Source of the DNA: an uncultured Fibrobacter sp. | GTDB lineage: Bacteria > Fibrobacterota > Fibrobacteria > Fibrobacterales > Fibrobacteraceae | DNA: 59,750 bases | NCBI GenBank assembly: GCA_946186895.1 | Contig: CAMHOW010000009.1 | Span: 1-59,750 of the forward strand | Direction: 5' to 3' | Shown: one piece after another, positions 18,183-28,209 of the stretch | Layout: each line of letters opens with the position of its first letter | Numbering within the stretch: the stretch's first letter is position 1 | The notes under the pieces: generated by a model | Seen by the model: the letters and a program-made list of their open reading frames with translations, nothing else | The model's database searches: none | What the model was told of the DNA's origin: nothing | Made by a program: the position numbers and the translations under genes

Positions 18183-20047
18183 AGTTTTTCCATCAGTTGT
18201 TTGGCGACAGACTCGCCATCGATCTTCAAGAGTTTATAAAGGTTCTTGATTTCACCTTGCTCCACGAAATTATCCGGATTTCCGAACCGGAAGAATTTCT
18301 TGCCTGAATATCCAAGATCTGCGGCAAGTTCCATCACGGCAGAGCCGTAACCGCCCACCACAGTATTATCCTCGAGAGTGACGATAACATCGTGCTTCTC
18401 GAACAAATCTTTATAGCATTCGGAGTCCAGGGGTTTCACCAGACGGGCATCCACGAGAGTGGGGGTATGTCCTGCCGCCCGAAGCATTTCGGCCGTCTTC
18501 TTGAGCTCGTTGGTCATGAAGCCTGCGCCCAGAAGCAAAATGCCCTTACCCTGTTCCAAAACCTTCGGGAGCTTCACATCTACTGTCGCAGGCGGCTCCA
18601 AAAGCTTCTCGGCAAGGGCGGTCCCGCGGGGGTAACGGATAGCCACAGGGCCTTCCATATCGATGGAAGCCTTCAGCATATCCCGAAGTTCGTTTTCGTC
18701 GCTGGGCGCAAGGATGGTCATGCCCGGCACCGTGCGGAGGAACGACAGGTCAAAGGTCCCGTGATGGGTAGGCCCGTCGGCGCCCACGAGGCCCGCGCGG
18801 TCCAGCACGAACACCACGTGCAGTTTCTGCAGGGCCACGTCGTGCATAATCTGGTCGTAGGCCCGCTGCATAAAGCTGGAGTAGATAGCCACCACCGGCA
18901 CCACTCCGTCGCAGGCAAGGCCTGCGGCAAAGGTCACCGCATGCTCTTCGGCAATGCCCACATCTATCACCCGGTCGGGCAGTTCCTTGGCCACAATGTC
19001 CAGACCGCAGCCCGTAGGCATGGCGGCCGTAATCCCGATAATGCGATCATCCTTCTTGGCCAGTTCCAGCAGGGTCTTTCCGAACACGCTGGTAAGGGAT
19101 GGGTTCGGACTGCCCGGCGAAAGGGGGAGCCCACTTTCGGGGTCGAAGGGTCCTGTGCCGTGGAACTTGGTGGGGTTCTTCTCGGCGGCGTTCAGCCCAC
19201 GGCCCTTCTCGGTCAGAACATGGACCAGGCAAGGCCCCGGCTGAGACTTGACCCTCTCGAGAATCATGATCAGTTCGTTGATGTCATGACCGTCGATAGG
19301 CCCGAAATAGCGAATACCCAGGTCTTCGAAGAAGGCGCCTGGCTTCACGGCGTTCTTCGCCGCGTTTTCCACCTGCAAGAACAAATCGCGGAACCTACTC
19401 CCTAGTACTCCGGGGAGCCTTGTCATGAGGCGGTCCAGGTCAGAGCGCATCTTGTTGTAGACCGGGTCCGAAATGACCCTGTTCAGGTACTTGCTGAACC
19501 CACCCACGTTGGGGGCGATGCTCATCTTGTTATCGTTCAAGATGATGGTCATGTTCTGCTTAGAAATACCAGCGTTGTTCAGAGCCTCGTAAGCCATACC
19601 GCCTGTCATGGAGCCGTCACCGATGACCGCCACCACGTTGTTCTTGCGGTTGAAATGGTTGCGGGCCACGGCAAAGCCAAGAGCCGCCGAAATAGAGGTG
19701 GTGGCATGCCCCGCGCCAAAGCAGTCGTACTCGCTTTCGCAGCGTTTCAAGAATCCAGAAATGCCGCCCTGCTGGCGCAGCGTGTCGAACCGGTCGTAGC
19801 GACCCGTCAAAAGCTTATGCACATAGGCCTGGTGGCCCACATCCCAAACGATCTTGTCTTCGGGAGCGTTAAACACGTAATGGAGGGCAATGGTCAGTTC
19901 CACCACCCCGAGACTGGACGCCAAGTGTCCGCCATGCTTAGCCACCTGGCTAATAATAGCCTCGCGAACCTGGGACGCCAGGTTATAAAGTTCCTCCACA
20001 GAACAATGCTTAATGTCCTCTGGAGACTTTATGTTCTTCAGTTCCAT
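18179..20047 (-). CDS. dxs: 1-deoxy-D-xylulose-5-phosphate synthase
   Basis: Condenses pyruvate and glyceraldehyde 3-phosphate, the first step of the MEP isoprenoid pathway. Length (622) and order match the family: GHQAYVHKLLTGR, thiamine-diphosphate motif starting GDGSMTGGMAYEALNNAG (Gly143 onward) and ending NDNKMSI, the transketolase pyrimidine domain DVGIAEEHAVTFAAG, and the C-terminal domain. Its start shares one base with the stop of the polyprenyl synthase gene, so precursor supply and chain elongation are made together. Confidence 0.96.
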   Translation of the reverse strand: MELKNIKSPEDIKHCSVEELYNLASQVREAIISQVAKHGGHLASSLGVVELTIALHYVFNAPEDKIVWDVGHQAYVHKLLTGRYDRFDTLRQQGGISGFLKRCESEYDCFGAGHATTSISAALGFAVARNHFNRKNNVVAVIGDGSMTGGMAYEALNNAGISKQNMTIILNDNKMSIAPNVGGFSKYLNRVISDPVYNKMRSDLDRLMTRLPGVLGSRFRDLFLQVENAAKNAVKPGAFFEDLGIRYFGPIDGHDINELIMILERVKSQPGPCLVHVLTEKGRGLNAAEKNPTKFHGTGPFDPESGLPLSPGSPNPSLTSVFGKTLLELAKKDDRIIGITAAMPTGCGLDIVAKELPDRVIDVGIAEEHAVTFAAGLACDGVVPVVAIYSSFMQRAYDQIMHDVALQKLHVVFVLDRAGLVGADGPTHHGTFDLSFLRTVPGMTILAPSDENELRDMLKASIDMEGPVAIRYPRGTALAEKLLEPPATVDVKLPKVLEQGKGILLLGAGFMTNELKKTAEMLRAAGHTPTLVDARLVKPLDSECYKDLFEKHDVIVTLEDNTVVGGYGSAVMELAADLGYSGKKFFRFGNPDNFVEQGEIKNLYKLLKIDGESVAKQLMEKL

Positions 20048-20934
20048 TATTTAACCCGGGTAATGATGAATGCGGCCATGGCCCGAAGGACCTTCGTGTC
20101 GCAAGAGAGCCCATCCAAGGCGTGGATGGATTCCTCGTAAAGTTCCTTTGCTTTTTCTCTGGACTGGTCCAGCCCCACAACAGAGGGGTAGGTAGCCTTG
20201 CCTTTCTCGATGTCGGAACCGGCATCTTTACCCAGTTCCTCAGTCGTGGAAACAATGTCCAAAATGTCGTCTACAATCTGGAATGCAAGGCCGATAGCCT
20301 TACCGTATTTGCGGATAATCTGGATATCCTTATCACTTGCACCGGCAAGCATGGCACCCACCTGAAGGGCAGCCTCGATAAGGGCCGCCGTCTTGTGGTA
20401 ATGGATATAGTCCACCGTTTCCAGGTCCACTTCCTTGCCTTCGCACTCAATATCGATCATCTCGCCGCCAATAAGGCCGTAGGTGCTGAGCAGGTGTGCC
20501 AAAACCTCTATCGCCCGGGCATTGCCCGTCTTGCCCATGAGTTCAAATGCCAGCACGCAAAGAGCATCACCGGCCATGACGGCAGTAGCTTCACCAAATT
20601 GCTTGTGGCTAGTGGGCTTACCCCTACGGAAATCGTCGTTGTCGATACAGGGCAGGTCATCGTGAATCAGGGAGAAGGTGTGGATCATCTCCAGAGCGAC
20701 CATGGCAAGCTCAACGTTGTCGCCCTTGCCGCCAAACATGTCAAAAGTAGCCCTAACAAGGGCGGGCCGCAGGCGCTTACCGCCCGCCAGCATAGAATAG
20801 CGCATGGCCTCGTGCAACCGGCAGGGCTGATCCGTCACCGGAGGGAGGTACTTGTCAAATAAGGCTTCCGCCTGAACAGAAATCTTGGACAAATAGTCCT
20901 GTGCAATAGATGCTTCATTCTCAATAGACTGCAT
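20047..20934 (-). CDS. ispA: Short-chain polyprenyl diphosphate synthase (farnesyl-type)
   Basis: Elongates DMAPP/GPP with IPP. First Asp-rich motif DDLPCIDNDD has the bacterial two-residue insertion of type II FPP synthases; second motif FQIVDDILD. GGKRLRPAL and the Lys/Arg IPP contacts are present. I choose ATG at 20934 (MQSIENEAS), which gives the usual 295-residue length; a frame to 20985 would add a Phe-rich tail not seen in the family. First gene of the ispA-dxs-trmH-pyrF operon. GGPP synthase is the alternative, but the residues before the first motif favour FPP. Confidence 0.88.
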   Translation of the reverse strand: MQSIENEASIAQDYLSKISVQAEALFDKYLPPVTDQPCRLHEAMRYSMLAGGKRLRPALVRATFDMFGGKGDNVELAMVALEMIHTFSLIHDDLPCIDNDDFRRGKPTSHKQFGEATAVMAGDALCVLAFELMGKTGNARAIEVLAHLLSTYGLIGGEMIDIECEGKEVDLETVDYIHYHKTAALIEAALQVGAMLAGASDKDIQIIRKYGKAIGLAFQIVDDILDIVSTTEELGKDAGSDIEKGKATYPSVVGLDQSREKAKELYEESIHALDGLSCDTKVLRAMAAFIITRVK

Positions 20935-20958
20935 ACGTACAAAGATACTTAAAAAAGG

Positions 20959-20993
20959 GGGGTCAAAAGTAAAATAAAATTTCAAATGACCCC
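20959..20993. promoter_or_regulatory. Inverted repeat in the divergent ispA / esterase promoter region
   Basis: Seven-base arms ggggtca and tgacccc, 21 AT-rich bases apart, lie between the divergent isoprenoid operon and the esterase gene. The spacing (28 bases centre to centre) could suit a dimeric regulator, but only one copy is visible and no regulator is adjacent. Confidence 0.3.
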
Positions 20994-21061
20994 AAAAACA
21001 TTTTTTTAATTAGATTTAGGTACAGGAATGGAGTTTTGGGGAATCAAAAAGGAGCAAACCT

Positions 21062-22666
21062 ATGTGGATTCCCAAATTTCGGCGAATCGTTAAAGGCGCG
21101 GTACTGCTGGGAGTGTTTTGCGGTCCCGCCTTCGGATGGAGCCTCAGCGGTACTGTCCAATCAGAAAACGGCACCCCTCTCCCCGGGGTAAAAATCACCT
21201 CTTTCAACGTATCCGGAGCAACTACGGAAACCAATTCCGAGGGCAAGTTTAGCTTTGTGGACGGTGCAGCCCAGATTGTCGATGTCATCGATTCTGGCAA
21301 CAAGCCCGGCAACAATGCCAATCCCGGTAACAACGACGACGCCCAGGCCCTGGCCAGGATTTCTAATGCTCAAATGAGCATTCAATTCGTAGGCAAGAAC
21401 CTGACCATCGACAATGTCAATGCGAACATTCTAAAGGTCACGGTCATCAACGCCCTTGGCAAGGTGTTCTACCAGCAGACCCTCTACCAGGCTCACGGTA
21501 CTGTGACCCTCGACCTGTCCAGTCACCACATCAGGGGCGTAAAGTTCGTCCGCATCAACGCCGACGGAAGAAACCTCTCCTATGCGTTGAACCACGCCAA
21601 CTCCCTCATGAAAGAGGGCGACGCTCTCCCGTTATTCTTCTTTACCAAAGAAGGCTACGAAGATACCGGTTACCAGATGATGCAGGAGAATGAAACCGAT
21701 GTCATCGTCACCATGAAGGCAAAGGCCAATACAGGGCTTTCCAGCAGCTCCGTGACAGGGGTCTCCTCGACTACGGTTTCCTCTGCCACATCTTCCACTA
21801 CCATATCGGTAGCCTCCTTTGCCACCGAGAATATCAAGCCCTCTACCGTGCTCAAGCCGGGCAGGTACAACCGTACTGTTGACGGTCGTAAGTATATCGT
21901 GTATGTTCCCGATACATACGACGGATCGAAACCCGTACCGATGATCGTCGACTATCACCCCATCAATGGATCAGCAGATATGAGGTCCGGCTCAGCCCTC
22001 TACGAAGACGTTACTCACGATGACGCCGTCATCATCATCTACCCCGAAGGGGAACCCAGTCCTCCAGGTGGATTCATGGGTAATGCACGGGCCTGGAATG
22101 TGGGCCCCTGCTGCACCGATGCCGACGACGTCACCTTCAGCCGCCACTTTATCGCAGAAACCCGCAAGGAGGCCTATATCGATGGCAAGCGTATCTACGC
22201 TACCGGATACTCCATGGGCGGTGGCATGTCCAACTATGCAGCCTGCTTCATGGCCGACATCTATGCCGCAGTGGTACCCGGGTCTTTCGACCTCGCCAGG
22301 GAAATCGTAGAAGCCGGATTGTGCAAGCCCGCACGTCCCATTCCCATCTTGAATATGCGCGGAACAGGCGACAATGTCGTTATGTACGAAGGAGGATTGT
22401 CACAGATAGTCAACGGGAAACCCATCACCTTTATGGGAGCCCAAGACAACTTCAAGGAATGGGCCAAGATGGATGGCTGCACGGGAAGCCCCACCAAGGA
22501 TGCCAACGGTTGTGACATCTACAACACCTGTAACGGCGGGGTCAAAGTGGGCCTGTGCGTCAACAAGCTTTGCTCAAATAAAAATGAGCCCTGCAATGGA
22601 AGCGGACACCAAGACCCGTGCCCGAGCATCGGCTGGAATTTCATGAAGCAGTTCACGCTACCGTAG
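21062..22666 (+). CDS. Secreted CE1-like esterase (feruloyl/acetyl-xylan or PHB-depolymerase fold)
   Basis: A 534-residue protein: signal peptide about 1-22; carboxypeptidase-regulatory-like beta domain about 23-85 (GTVQSENGTPLPGVKITSF); a sorting-domain-like module about 100-185 (VTVINALGKVFYQQTLY); Ser/Thr linker about 220-250; esterase domain about 258-534. The nucleophile is Ser384 in GYSMGGGMS; the oxyanion/HP region is MIVDYHPINGSAD; the catalytic His is probably in NGSGHQDPC near the C-terminus, with several Cys pairs. It likely releases feruloyl or acetyl groups from xylan. A good aaaggag precedes ATG. Placing a C-terminal-type module before the catalytic domain is unusual. Confidence 0.8.
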   Translation: MWIPKFRRIVKGAVLLGVFCGPAFGWSLSGTVQSENGTPLPGVKITSFNVSGATTETNSEGKFSFVDGAAQIVDVIDSGNKPGNNANPGNNDDAQALARISNAQMSIQFVGKNLTIDNVNANILKVTVINALGKVFYQQTLYQAHGTVTLDLSSHHIRGVKFVRINADGRNLSYALNHANSLMKEGDALPLFFFTKEGYEDTGYQMMQENETDVIVTMKAKANTGLSSSSVTGVSSTTVSSATSSTTISVASFATENIKPSTVLKPGRYNRTVDGRKYIVYVPDTYDGSKPVPMIVDYHPINGSADMRSGSALYEDVTHDDAVIIIYPEGEPSPPGGFMGNARAWNVGPCCTDADDVTFSRHFIAETRKEAYIDGKRIYATGYSMGGGMSNYAACFMADIYAAVVPGSFDLAREIVEAGLCKPARPIPILNMRGTGDNVVMYEGGLSQIVNGKPITFMGAQDNFKEWAKMDGCTGSPTKDANGCDIYNTCNGGVKVGLCVNKLCSNKNEPCNGSGHQDPCPSIGWNFMKQFTLP

Positions 22667-22703
22667 TAGAATTTCAAAATTGATAGTTCAATAATCTCTC
22701 TTT

Positions 22704-22740
22704 AACGCTCTCTGCAAAAGAGGGCGTTATTTTTTGCCTT
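22704..22740 (+). terminator. Intrinsic terminator after the esterase gene
   Basis: A 10-bp stem with one G-U pair (aacgctctct / agagggcgtt), five-base loop and following attttttg tract, 37 bases beyond the esterase stop. It separates that gene from hppA. Confidence 0.85.
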
Positions 22741-22833
22741 TTTTATCCCCATTTTTCAGTTTTTTGTCGCAAATAAACAGAACTTTTGTGCTTTTTGCAC
22801 TTTTTAGAGATAGATTTCCAATAGGAGGTTCCC

Positions 22834-25200
22834 ATGACTACAATTCCCAGTTTTTGGTTCCTTGTTCCCGTTGCCGCCCTCTTCGCCCTCACTACGGCCT
22901 ACCTGTTTTACAGGGCCATGAAAAAGGCCCCCGACGGCAACCATAAAATGAAAGCCATCGCCCACTTTGTGCGGGTGGGGGCATTCGCCTACCTGCGGCG
23001 CCAATACAAGACAGTTTCCATCGTTTTTGCGGTGCTGTTCGCCGTGTTCGTGGTGCTCGCCTTTATGGGTATACAGAACCCCTTCGTACCCGTGGCGTTC
23101 CTTACCGGCGGTTTCTTCAGCGGCCTGTGCGGTTTTTTGGGAATGAAGACGGCGACCTACGCTAGTTCCCGAACGGCACAAGGCGCCATGAGCAGCTTGA
23201 ACCGAGGCCTTGTCATCGCCTTCCGTAGCGGTGCTGTCATGGGCCTTGTGGTGGTGGGCTTTGGCCTGCTGGATATTTCGGCCTGGTTCATTTTGCTAAA
23301 CTACATCTACGACCACAATGTTTTCGGTTTCGGCGCCAGCGTTGCGAACAAACTAGCGTTAGGTGGTTGGAGCGATTCACTTTTGCAAAATGAGGTATGG
23401 CTCCACGGCAAGACGGTAGAAATCACCACTACCATGTTGACCTTTGGAATGGGCGCCTCCCTGCAGGCCCTGTTTGCCCGTGTGGGCGGCGGGATATACA
23501 CCAAGGCTGCCGACGTGGGTGCCGACCTCGTGGGCAAAGTAGAAGCGGGCATTCCCGAAGACGACCCCAGGAACCCGGCCACCATCGCCGACAACGTGGG
23601 CGACAACGTAGGCGACGTGGCCGGCATGGGAGCCGACCTTTACGAGTCTTACTGCGGCTCTATCTTGGCGACAGCTGCCCTTGGCGCTGCCCTACCCGGA
23701 GGGCTCAACTATGTGATTGCCCCCATGGTGGTAGCGGCCGTAGGAATCGTGCTTTCGGTTATCGGCATCTTTATGGTCCGCACCAAAGAAGACGCCACCA
23801 CCAAGAACCTGCTGCATTCTCTGCTTACGGGAACCCTGGGTTCCTCTATCATGATCCTTATCGCCCTGCTTATTATGGTGAAGCTTGGCTTTATTGAGCT
23901 TGGCATCTTTGGTGCCGTACTTTCGGGACTGGCGGCTGGTGTGCTTATCGGACAGTTTACGGAATACTACACCTCCGACGCCTACAAGCCTACCAGAGGC
24001 ATTGCAGGCCAGGCCAAGCTTGGGCCAGCCACCACCATTATTGATGGCATCTCGGTGGGCATGTTCTCTACTGGGCTTCCCGTTGTGACCATCGTGATTG
24101 GAATCATCGCCGCATTTGGATGTGCTGGCGGTTTTGAGAATATGGCCATGGGCCTTTACGGTGTGGGCTTTGCAGCGGTGGGCATGCTTAGCACTTTGGG
24201 CATCACTCTTGCAACAGATGCCTTCGGGCCTATCGCCGACAACGCCGGTGGCAATGCTGAGATGGCAGGCCTCGACGCCAGCGTCCGGGCCCGTACCGAC
24301 GAATTGGATATGCTAGGCAACACCACCGCCGCCACAGGCAAGGGATTCGCCATCGGCTCGGCAGCCCTTACCGCAATGGCCCTGCTGGCATCTTACGTCG
24401 AAGAAATCAAGATATGGATCGGGCACCTGGCCTCGTCTGCCAAGGGCCTCTGGAACGTAGGTTCCGTCACCTTCGCAAACCACAGCCAAGACCTGGTAAA
24501 TGCCGTCGCAAATATCGACGGCGCAAAAATTCTTGACGGCGGAAACCGTGCTGTTTCTGCCAGCGGCGAGCTTATCGGGCTTGTGGCCAGCAAGGCAAAC
24601 TACGTAGACTTCATGAACATCTACAACTTAAACCTGATGAACCCTCTCCTACTAGGAGGTATCTTCATCGGTGCCATGATGGCTTTTGTATTCTGCGCCC
24701 TCACCATCAAGGCGGTGGGCCGTGCGGCAAGCGCCATGGTTGAAGAAGTCCGTCGCCAGTTCCGAGAAATTACGGGAATCATGGAAGGAACCGCCCAGCC
24801 GGACTATGCCCGCTGCGTGGAAATCTCTACCGTAGGCGCCCAGCACGAAATGGTCATCCCCTCGCTGCTGGCGGTTATCGTGCCTGTGCTGGTAGGGCTG
24901 TTCATGGGAGTGGCAGGCGTGTTCGGCCTGCTGGTGGGCGGCCTTGCGTGCGGGTTTGCCCTCGCCACCATGCTGAACAATGCAGGCGGTGCCTGGGACA
25001 ACGCGAAGAAGTTCGTGGAAAAAGGAAACTACGGTGGCAAGGGCTCCGATACACACAAGGCCGCCGTCGTCGGCGATACCGTAGGCGACCCGTTCAAAGA
25101 TACAGCAGGTCCTTCCCTGAATATCCTCATCAAGCTCATGACTATGGTGAGCGTCGTCTTTGCAGGAGTGATCGTCCGCTTTGGCGGATTCCTATTCTAG
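22834..25200 (+). CDS. hppA: Membrane-bound ion-translocating pyrophosphatase, K+-dependent type
   Basis: A 788-residue, roughly 16-helix integral membrane enzyme that couples PPi hydrolysis to H+ and/or Na+ export. Catalytic loops [41 protein letters not shown] and the C-terminal [17 protein letters not shown] are intact. The K+ selector motif reads [10 protein letters not shown]: Ala499 and Gly502 occupy the positions that are Lys and Thr in K+-independent enzymes, placing it in the K+-dependent group, many of which pump Na+. A strong aggaggt precedes ATG; own promoter after the upstream terminator. It recovers energy from biosynthetic PPi, useful in a fermenter. Confidence 0.95.
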   Translation: MTTIPSFWFLVPVAALFALTTAYLFYRAMKKAPDGNHKMKAIAHFVRVGAFAYLRRQYKTVSIVFAVLFAVFVVLAFMGIQNPFVPVAFLTGGFFSGLCGFLGMKTATYASSRTAQGAMSSLNRGLVIAFRSGAVMGLVVVGFGLLDISAWFILLNYIYDHNVFGFGASVANKLALGGWSDSLLQNEVWLHGKTVEITTTMLTFGMGASLQALFARVGGGIYTKAADVGADLVGKVEAGIPEDDPRNPATIADNVGDNVGDVAGMGADLYESYCGSILATAALGAALPGGLNYVIAPMVVAAVGIVLSVIGIFMVRTKEDATTKNLLHSLLTGTLGSSIMILIALLIMVKLGFIELGIFGAVLSGLAAGVLIGQFTEYYTSDAYKPTRGIAGQAKLGPATTIIDGISVGMFSTGLPVVTIVIGIIAAFGCAGGFENMAMGLYGVGFAAVGMLSTLGITLATDAFGPIADNAGGNAEMAGLDASVRARTDELDMLGNTTAATGKGFAIGSAALTAMALLASYVEEIKIWIGHLASSAKGLWNVGSVTFANHSQDLVNAVANIDGAKILDGGNRAVSASGELIGLVASKANYVDFMNIYNLNLMNPLLLGGIFIGAMMAFVFCALTIKAVGRAASAMVEEVRRQFREITGIMEGTAQPDYARCVEISTVGAQHEMVIPSLLAVIVPVLVGLFMGVAGVFGLLVGGLACGFALATMLNNAGGAWDNAKKFVEKGNYGGKGSDTHKAAVVGDTVGDPFKDTAGPSLNILIKLMTMVSVVFAGVIVRFGGFLF

Positions 25201-25201
25201 C

Positions 25202-26536
25202 CTACCTGGATTCGGACTTCTTGAAGGTGGCGCTGGTCACACGGTTGCGGCCTGCCTGCTTGGAGGCGTACAGGGCCTTGTCCGCACGGTCGAACAAGCG
25301 CTTGGGATCTTCGCCAGCAATCATCTCGGCAATACCGAAGGAGCAAGTAACCACCTGCTGCTTGATAAGCTGGGTTGTCTCGATAGCGTGACGGAGCTTT
25401 TCGGCCAAGAACTGGGCGTTCTGGATAGGCGTGTCGCCGCAGAGGATCACGAATTCTTCGCCACCCCAGCGGACCAGGGCGTCGGTGTTACGGATCTTGC
25501 CCTGAATAAGCTTGGTGAGGTTCACCAGCACTTCGTCGCCAACGTTGTGGCCCCAGGTGTCGTTCACATCCTTGAAATGGTCGATATCCAGAATCACGAA
25601 GGAAACAGGGCTTCCATTCTTCACCAGTTCCTCGTGTTCACGCATAAGCACGCTGCTGAAGCCCGCACGGTTCAGGCAACCCGTCAGCGGGTCTTCCTTG
25701 CTGGACTTTTCGTATTCGCTCTTCTCGATTTCCAGGGCCTTCAGGTTCTTTTCCAACTCTTCGCGCTTTTTCTTGTTGGAAGCCCGTTCACGACTGTAAT
25801 CGAAGAAGCGGATAATCAAGATGATCAAGAAGGTCACGAACCAGATGGCGACGATGATGGTCACCAGGTCTGCCCAGGCAATCTTCTTGCCCTTGAAGCA
25901 GAGGCCGCGAATTTCCATGGTGCCGTAGCCCAGGGGAGCGTTGGTACCCGTCTGGATTTCGATGAGGGGCACGTTGGACAGGTCCACGCGGGCCTTGTGC
26001 ACGTTGATTTCGTTCTGGGCCACCCACCAGCCCGCCACGCGGAATTCCTGGGGCACGAACACCGCAGGGTAGGTTTCCTCTAGCGGGAAAAATTCCAGTT
26101 CGTTGAATTTCAGGGAACTTTCGTCGCCTTCGCGGTAAATGGACGGGTCGTAGCTGCGCATATAGAGGCGCACCGTTCCTTCGCCGCGGGGCTTAATCCA
26201 CACGAAAATACTGTCGTAGTGGGAAAGGTCCAATCCTTTGGTCTGGCCATCTCCCAGCAAAATCTTGATACCCGCAAAGGGGTAAGCGTAGCCTTCCCGC
26301 AGTTCGTAGTCCACCACCACGGAAGAATCCGTACGGATCAGCTTGACTGCGGAATTACCGCCGTCGGCAGAGTCCGTCTGGGCGATAATGTAGGGGTAGT
26401 CGGAAAGGTTCAAGAAGACAATGTCGTTCAGCCCCTTGTGGTAAGCCGTAAGGGCGATAACCGTAGCGGCAAGGAGCACAAAAATCAGGATGTTCATCCT
26501 GAACAAGGCGTATATCTTTTCCAGCAACCAAGACAT
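25202..26536 (-). CDS. Membrane-bound diguanylate cyclase with periplasmic sensor domain
   Basis: A 444-residue protein: TM helix about 12-32; periplasmic beta-rich domain about 33-220 (resembling a carbohydrate-binding jelly roll: FNELEFFPLEETYPAVFVPQEFR); TM helix about 225-250; short coiled coil (KKKREELEKNLKALEIEKSEYEK); GGDEF domain about 275-440. The active site is RWGGEEFVILCGD, and RNTD five residues upstream is a complete product-inhibition I-site. It should therefore make cyclic-di-GMP under feedback control in response to an external, perhaps sugar, signal. Convergent with hppA one base away. Confidence 0.88.
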   Translation of the reverse strand: MSWLLEKIYALFRMNILIFVLLAATVIALTAYHKGLNDIVFLNLSDYPYIIAQTDSADGGNSAVKLIRTDSSVVVDYELREGYAYPFAGIKILLGDGQTKGLDLSHYDSIFVWIKPRGEGTVRLYMRSYDPSIYREGDESSLKFNELEFFPLEETYPAVFVPQEFRVAGWWVAQNEINVHKARVDLSNVPLIEIQTGTNAPLGYGTMEIRGLCFKGKKIAWADLVTIIVAIWFVTFLIILIIRFFDYSRERASNKKKREELEKNLKALEIEKSEYEKSSKEDPLTGCLNRAGFSSVLMREHEELVKNGSPVSFVILDIDHFKDVNDTWGHNVGDEVLVNLTKLIQGKIRNTDALVRWGGEEFVILCGDTPIQNAQFLAEKLRHAIETTQLIKQQVVTCSFGIAEMIAGEDPKRLFDRADKALYASKQAGRNRVTSATFKKSESR

Positions 26537-26595
26537 CTAGTGTTTCCGTTAAACTTGCTTTCAAAATAATACAAAACTATTGCGAAAACAATAGT

Positions 26596-27678
26596 TTACC
26601 TGCTCAAAAAGCCTCCTAATCGTCCAACTGCGAAACGGAGGGTCTGCGCAAGCTCTTCTTGGGAGTGTGCGGAGGGGTGACCATGGAGGGCGGTATTCTC
26701 TGTCATGACCAGCTTATAATCCAGGTCCTTGAATCCCTTGGCCTTCTGGTCCTCAAAAACCTGCTGTACAGCAGGGGTCATGGAGTCATCGGGCCAGGTC
26801 TTGGTAGAAACCAGCAAGAACTTTACACCTGGGTGCAACTTGCGGAGCTTGTCCAGCAAGGCAGCATAGGCAGTCTTAAATGCAACGGGGTCTGCATGGG
26901 GAGGGTTACCCTGAAAATCGTTGATGCCCACAAAAATCACGATCACCTGCGGGTGGAAAGACTCAAAATTCCAGAGTTCAGACTTTTCACCAAGCTCCAT
27001 AACGCCAAAGACCGTGTAGTCGTAAAGTTTGCTCAAGGTCCAGTCTGGGACAATCCAGTCGTAATTGCGAACCAGGCCGCGACCGCTCACCGCGTTAATC
27101 TGGAAATCGGCCTTGTAGCCGTCTGCCAGCAAGAAGGCGTAACCGCGAGAAGCATCCGTCTTTTCAAAGACCGTGCCATCTTCAGGGCCGTTAGCCATAT
27201 TACCGTAACCCACGCTAAAGGAATCGCCAATAAACTCGATACGGCGGTTAGATGCCTTGGGCTTAGGCCCGAACTTGCCACCCTTGCCGAGGTCAATACC
27301 ATAGAGGCTTATCTTGCCAGGGTTGGACTCGCTAATCTTTATCAGGCGGAACTGGTGGACTCCGTCTCCTGAGACCTTCACCTTGTGAGTCTCGCGGGCG
27401 TCGATGGTAAAATGCTCAACCTCCTTGCCGTCAATATCCAGGCGGTAACGGGCCTCCCCCTCCAGGTCAAAAGACAACTCCGACGTGGTGGCGGTAAACT
27501 GAACCATGACTCCGGGAGCACTGGCAACGAGGGCCTGTGGGGAAACCTGCCATCGGCCTGTCAGGAGAACGTTTTCAAGGAGAGGATGGTTCATGGTACC
27601 TCCGAAAGAGAAGGTGAAAAAGCCGAGCACCAAAAGCAGGGCTACGGCAAAGGGGATATGTGTATGTTTTGTTGTCAT
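26596..27678 (-). CDS. Secreted CE2-family-like acetyl esterase (SGNH hydrolase)
   Basis: A 360-residue protein: signal peptide about 1-27; N-terminal jelly-roll domain about 35-130; SGNH domain about 145-355. Block I is FIGDSFSVGYGN (Ser153), block III VIFVGINDFQGNP, block V HGHPSAHSQEEL with the catalytic His but no canonical DxxH Asp. That two-residue (Ser-His) arrangement and the jelly-roll plus SGNH order are typical of CE2 enzymes that deacetylate xylan or glucomannan. Single gene, divergent from the cytochrome gene. Confidence 0.82.
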   Translation of the reverse strand: MTTKHTHIPFAVALLLVLGFFTFSFGGTMNHPLLENVLLTGRWQVSPQALVASAPGVMVQFTATTSELSFDLEGEARYRLDIDGKEVEHFTIDARETHKVKVSGDGVHQFRLIKISESNPGKISLYGIDLGKGGKFGPKPKASNRRIEFIGDSFSVGYGNMANGPEDGTVFEKTDASRGYAFLLADGYKADFQINAVSGRGLVRNYDWIVPDWTLSKLYDYTVFGVMELGEKSELWNFESFHPQVIVIFVGINDFQGNPPHADPVAFKTAYAALLDKLRKLHPGVKFLLVSTKTWPDDSMTPAVQQVFEDQKAKGFKDLDYKLVMTENTALHGHPSAHSQEELAQTLRFAVGRLGGFLSR

Positions 27679-27744
27679 GTGTCAATGAACAATATACAAA
27701 TACTACATATAAATGAAAAATGAAGAATTATCTATATTCCTCAT

Positions 27745-28191
27745 ATGCTCTGCCAGTTTCGGATTTTATGGATTGCCCTTTTTCTTGCAGGCTACGGCCT
27801 GGCATTGGGCGATCCCGCACCCGCCGAAATCGCACCCGCCCCAGGTTCCGAAGGGGATACCCTTACCAAAGAAGACAAGCGCATGGCCTACCTGGTCTAC
27901 AAGCTTTTGGACAAGAACGGAAAGATAAAGGGTGCCAACTTAAAGCGGGGCGAAAAGCTCTTTTACCAGAACTGCAGAGGGTGCCACGGACTAGACGGCA
28001 AGCACATCAATTTCACGCCTATGGAAACAAGGCCCACCTACCTGGGGAACAGGGCCCGCGACGACATGCCCACCTTCTGGTACCAGATGAATTTTGGTGA
28101 CGAGACCCGCGAAGGTATGGAACCCTTTTACGACGAGCTCGAGCTAGACGAAATGGTGGATATCGCAGGCTATGCCCAGACGCTGCCTTAG
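27745..28191 (+). CDS. Monohaem c-type cytochrome-like exported protein
   Basis: A 148-residue protein with an N-terminal export segment (about 6-22), then a class-I cytochrome c-like domain: GEKLFYQNCRGCHGLDG carries the haem-binding CxxCH (Cys77, Cys80, His81), MPTFWYQMNF offers axial Met candidates, and LDEMVDIAGYAQTL matches the terminal helix. It would carry one electron in the periplasm if haem is attached. No haem lyase, oxidase or partner is encoded nearby, which makes its role in a fermentative organism unclear. Confidence 0.75.
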   Translation: MLCQFRILWIALFLAGYGLALGDPAPAEIAPAPGSEGDTLTKEDKRMAYLVYKLLDKNGKIKGANLKRGEKLFYQNCRGCHGLDGKHINFTPMETRPTYLGNRARDDMPTFWYQMNFGDETREGMEPFYDELELDEMVDIAGYAQTLP

Positions 28192-28209
28192 TCGGCAGCA
28201 ATCCAGCAC

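Noticed and set aside
17151..18239. Long Ala-rich frame opposite the RNA methyltransferase
   Set aside because: Produced by the Arg-rich codons of the real gene read backwards; no start site or family match.
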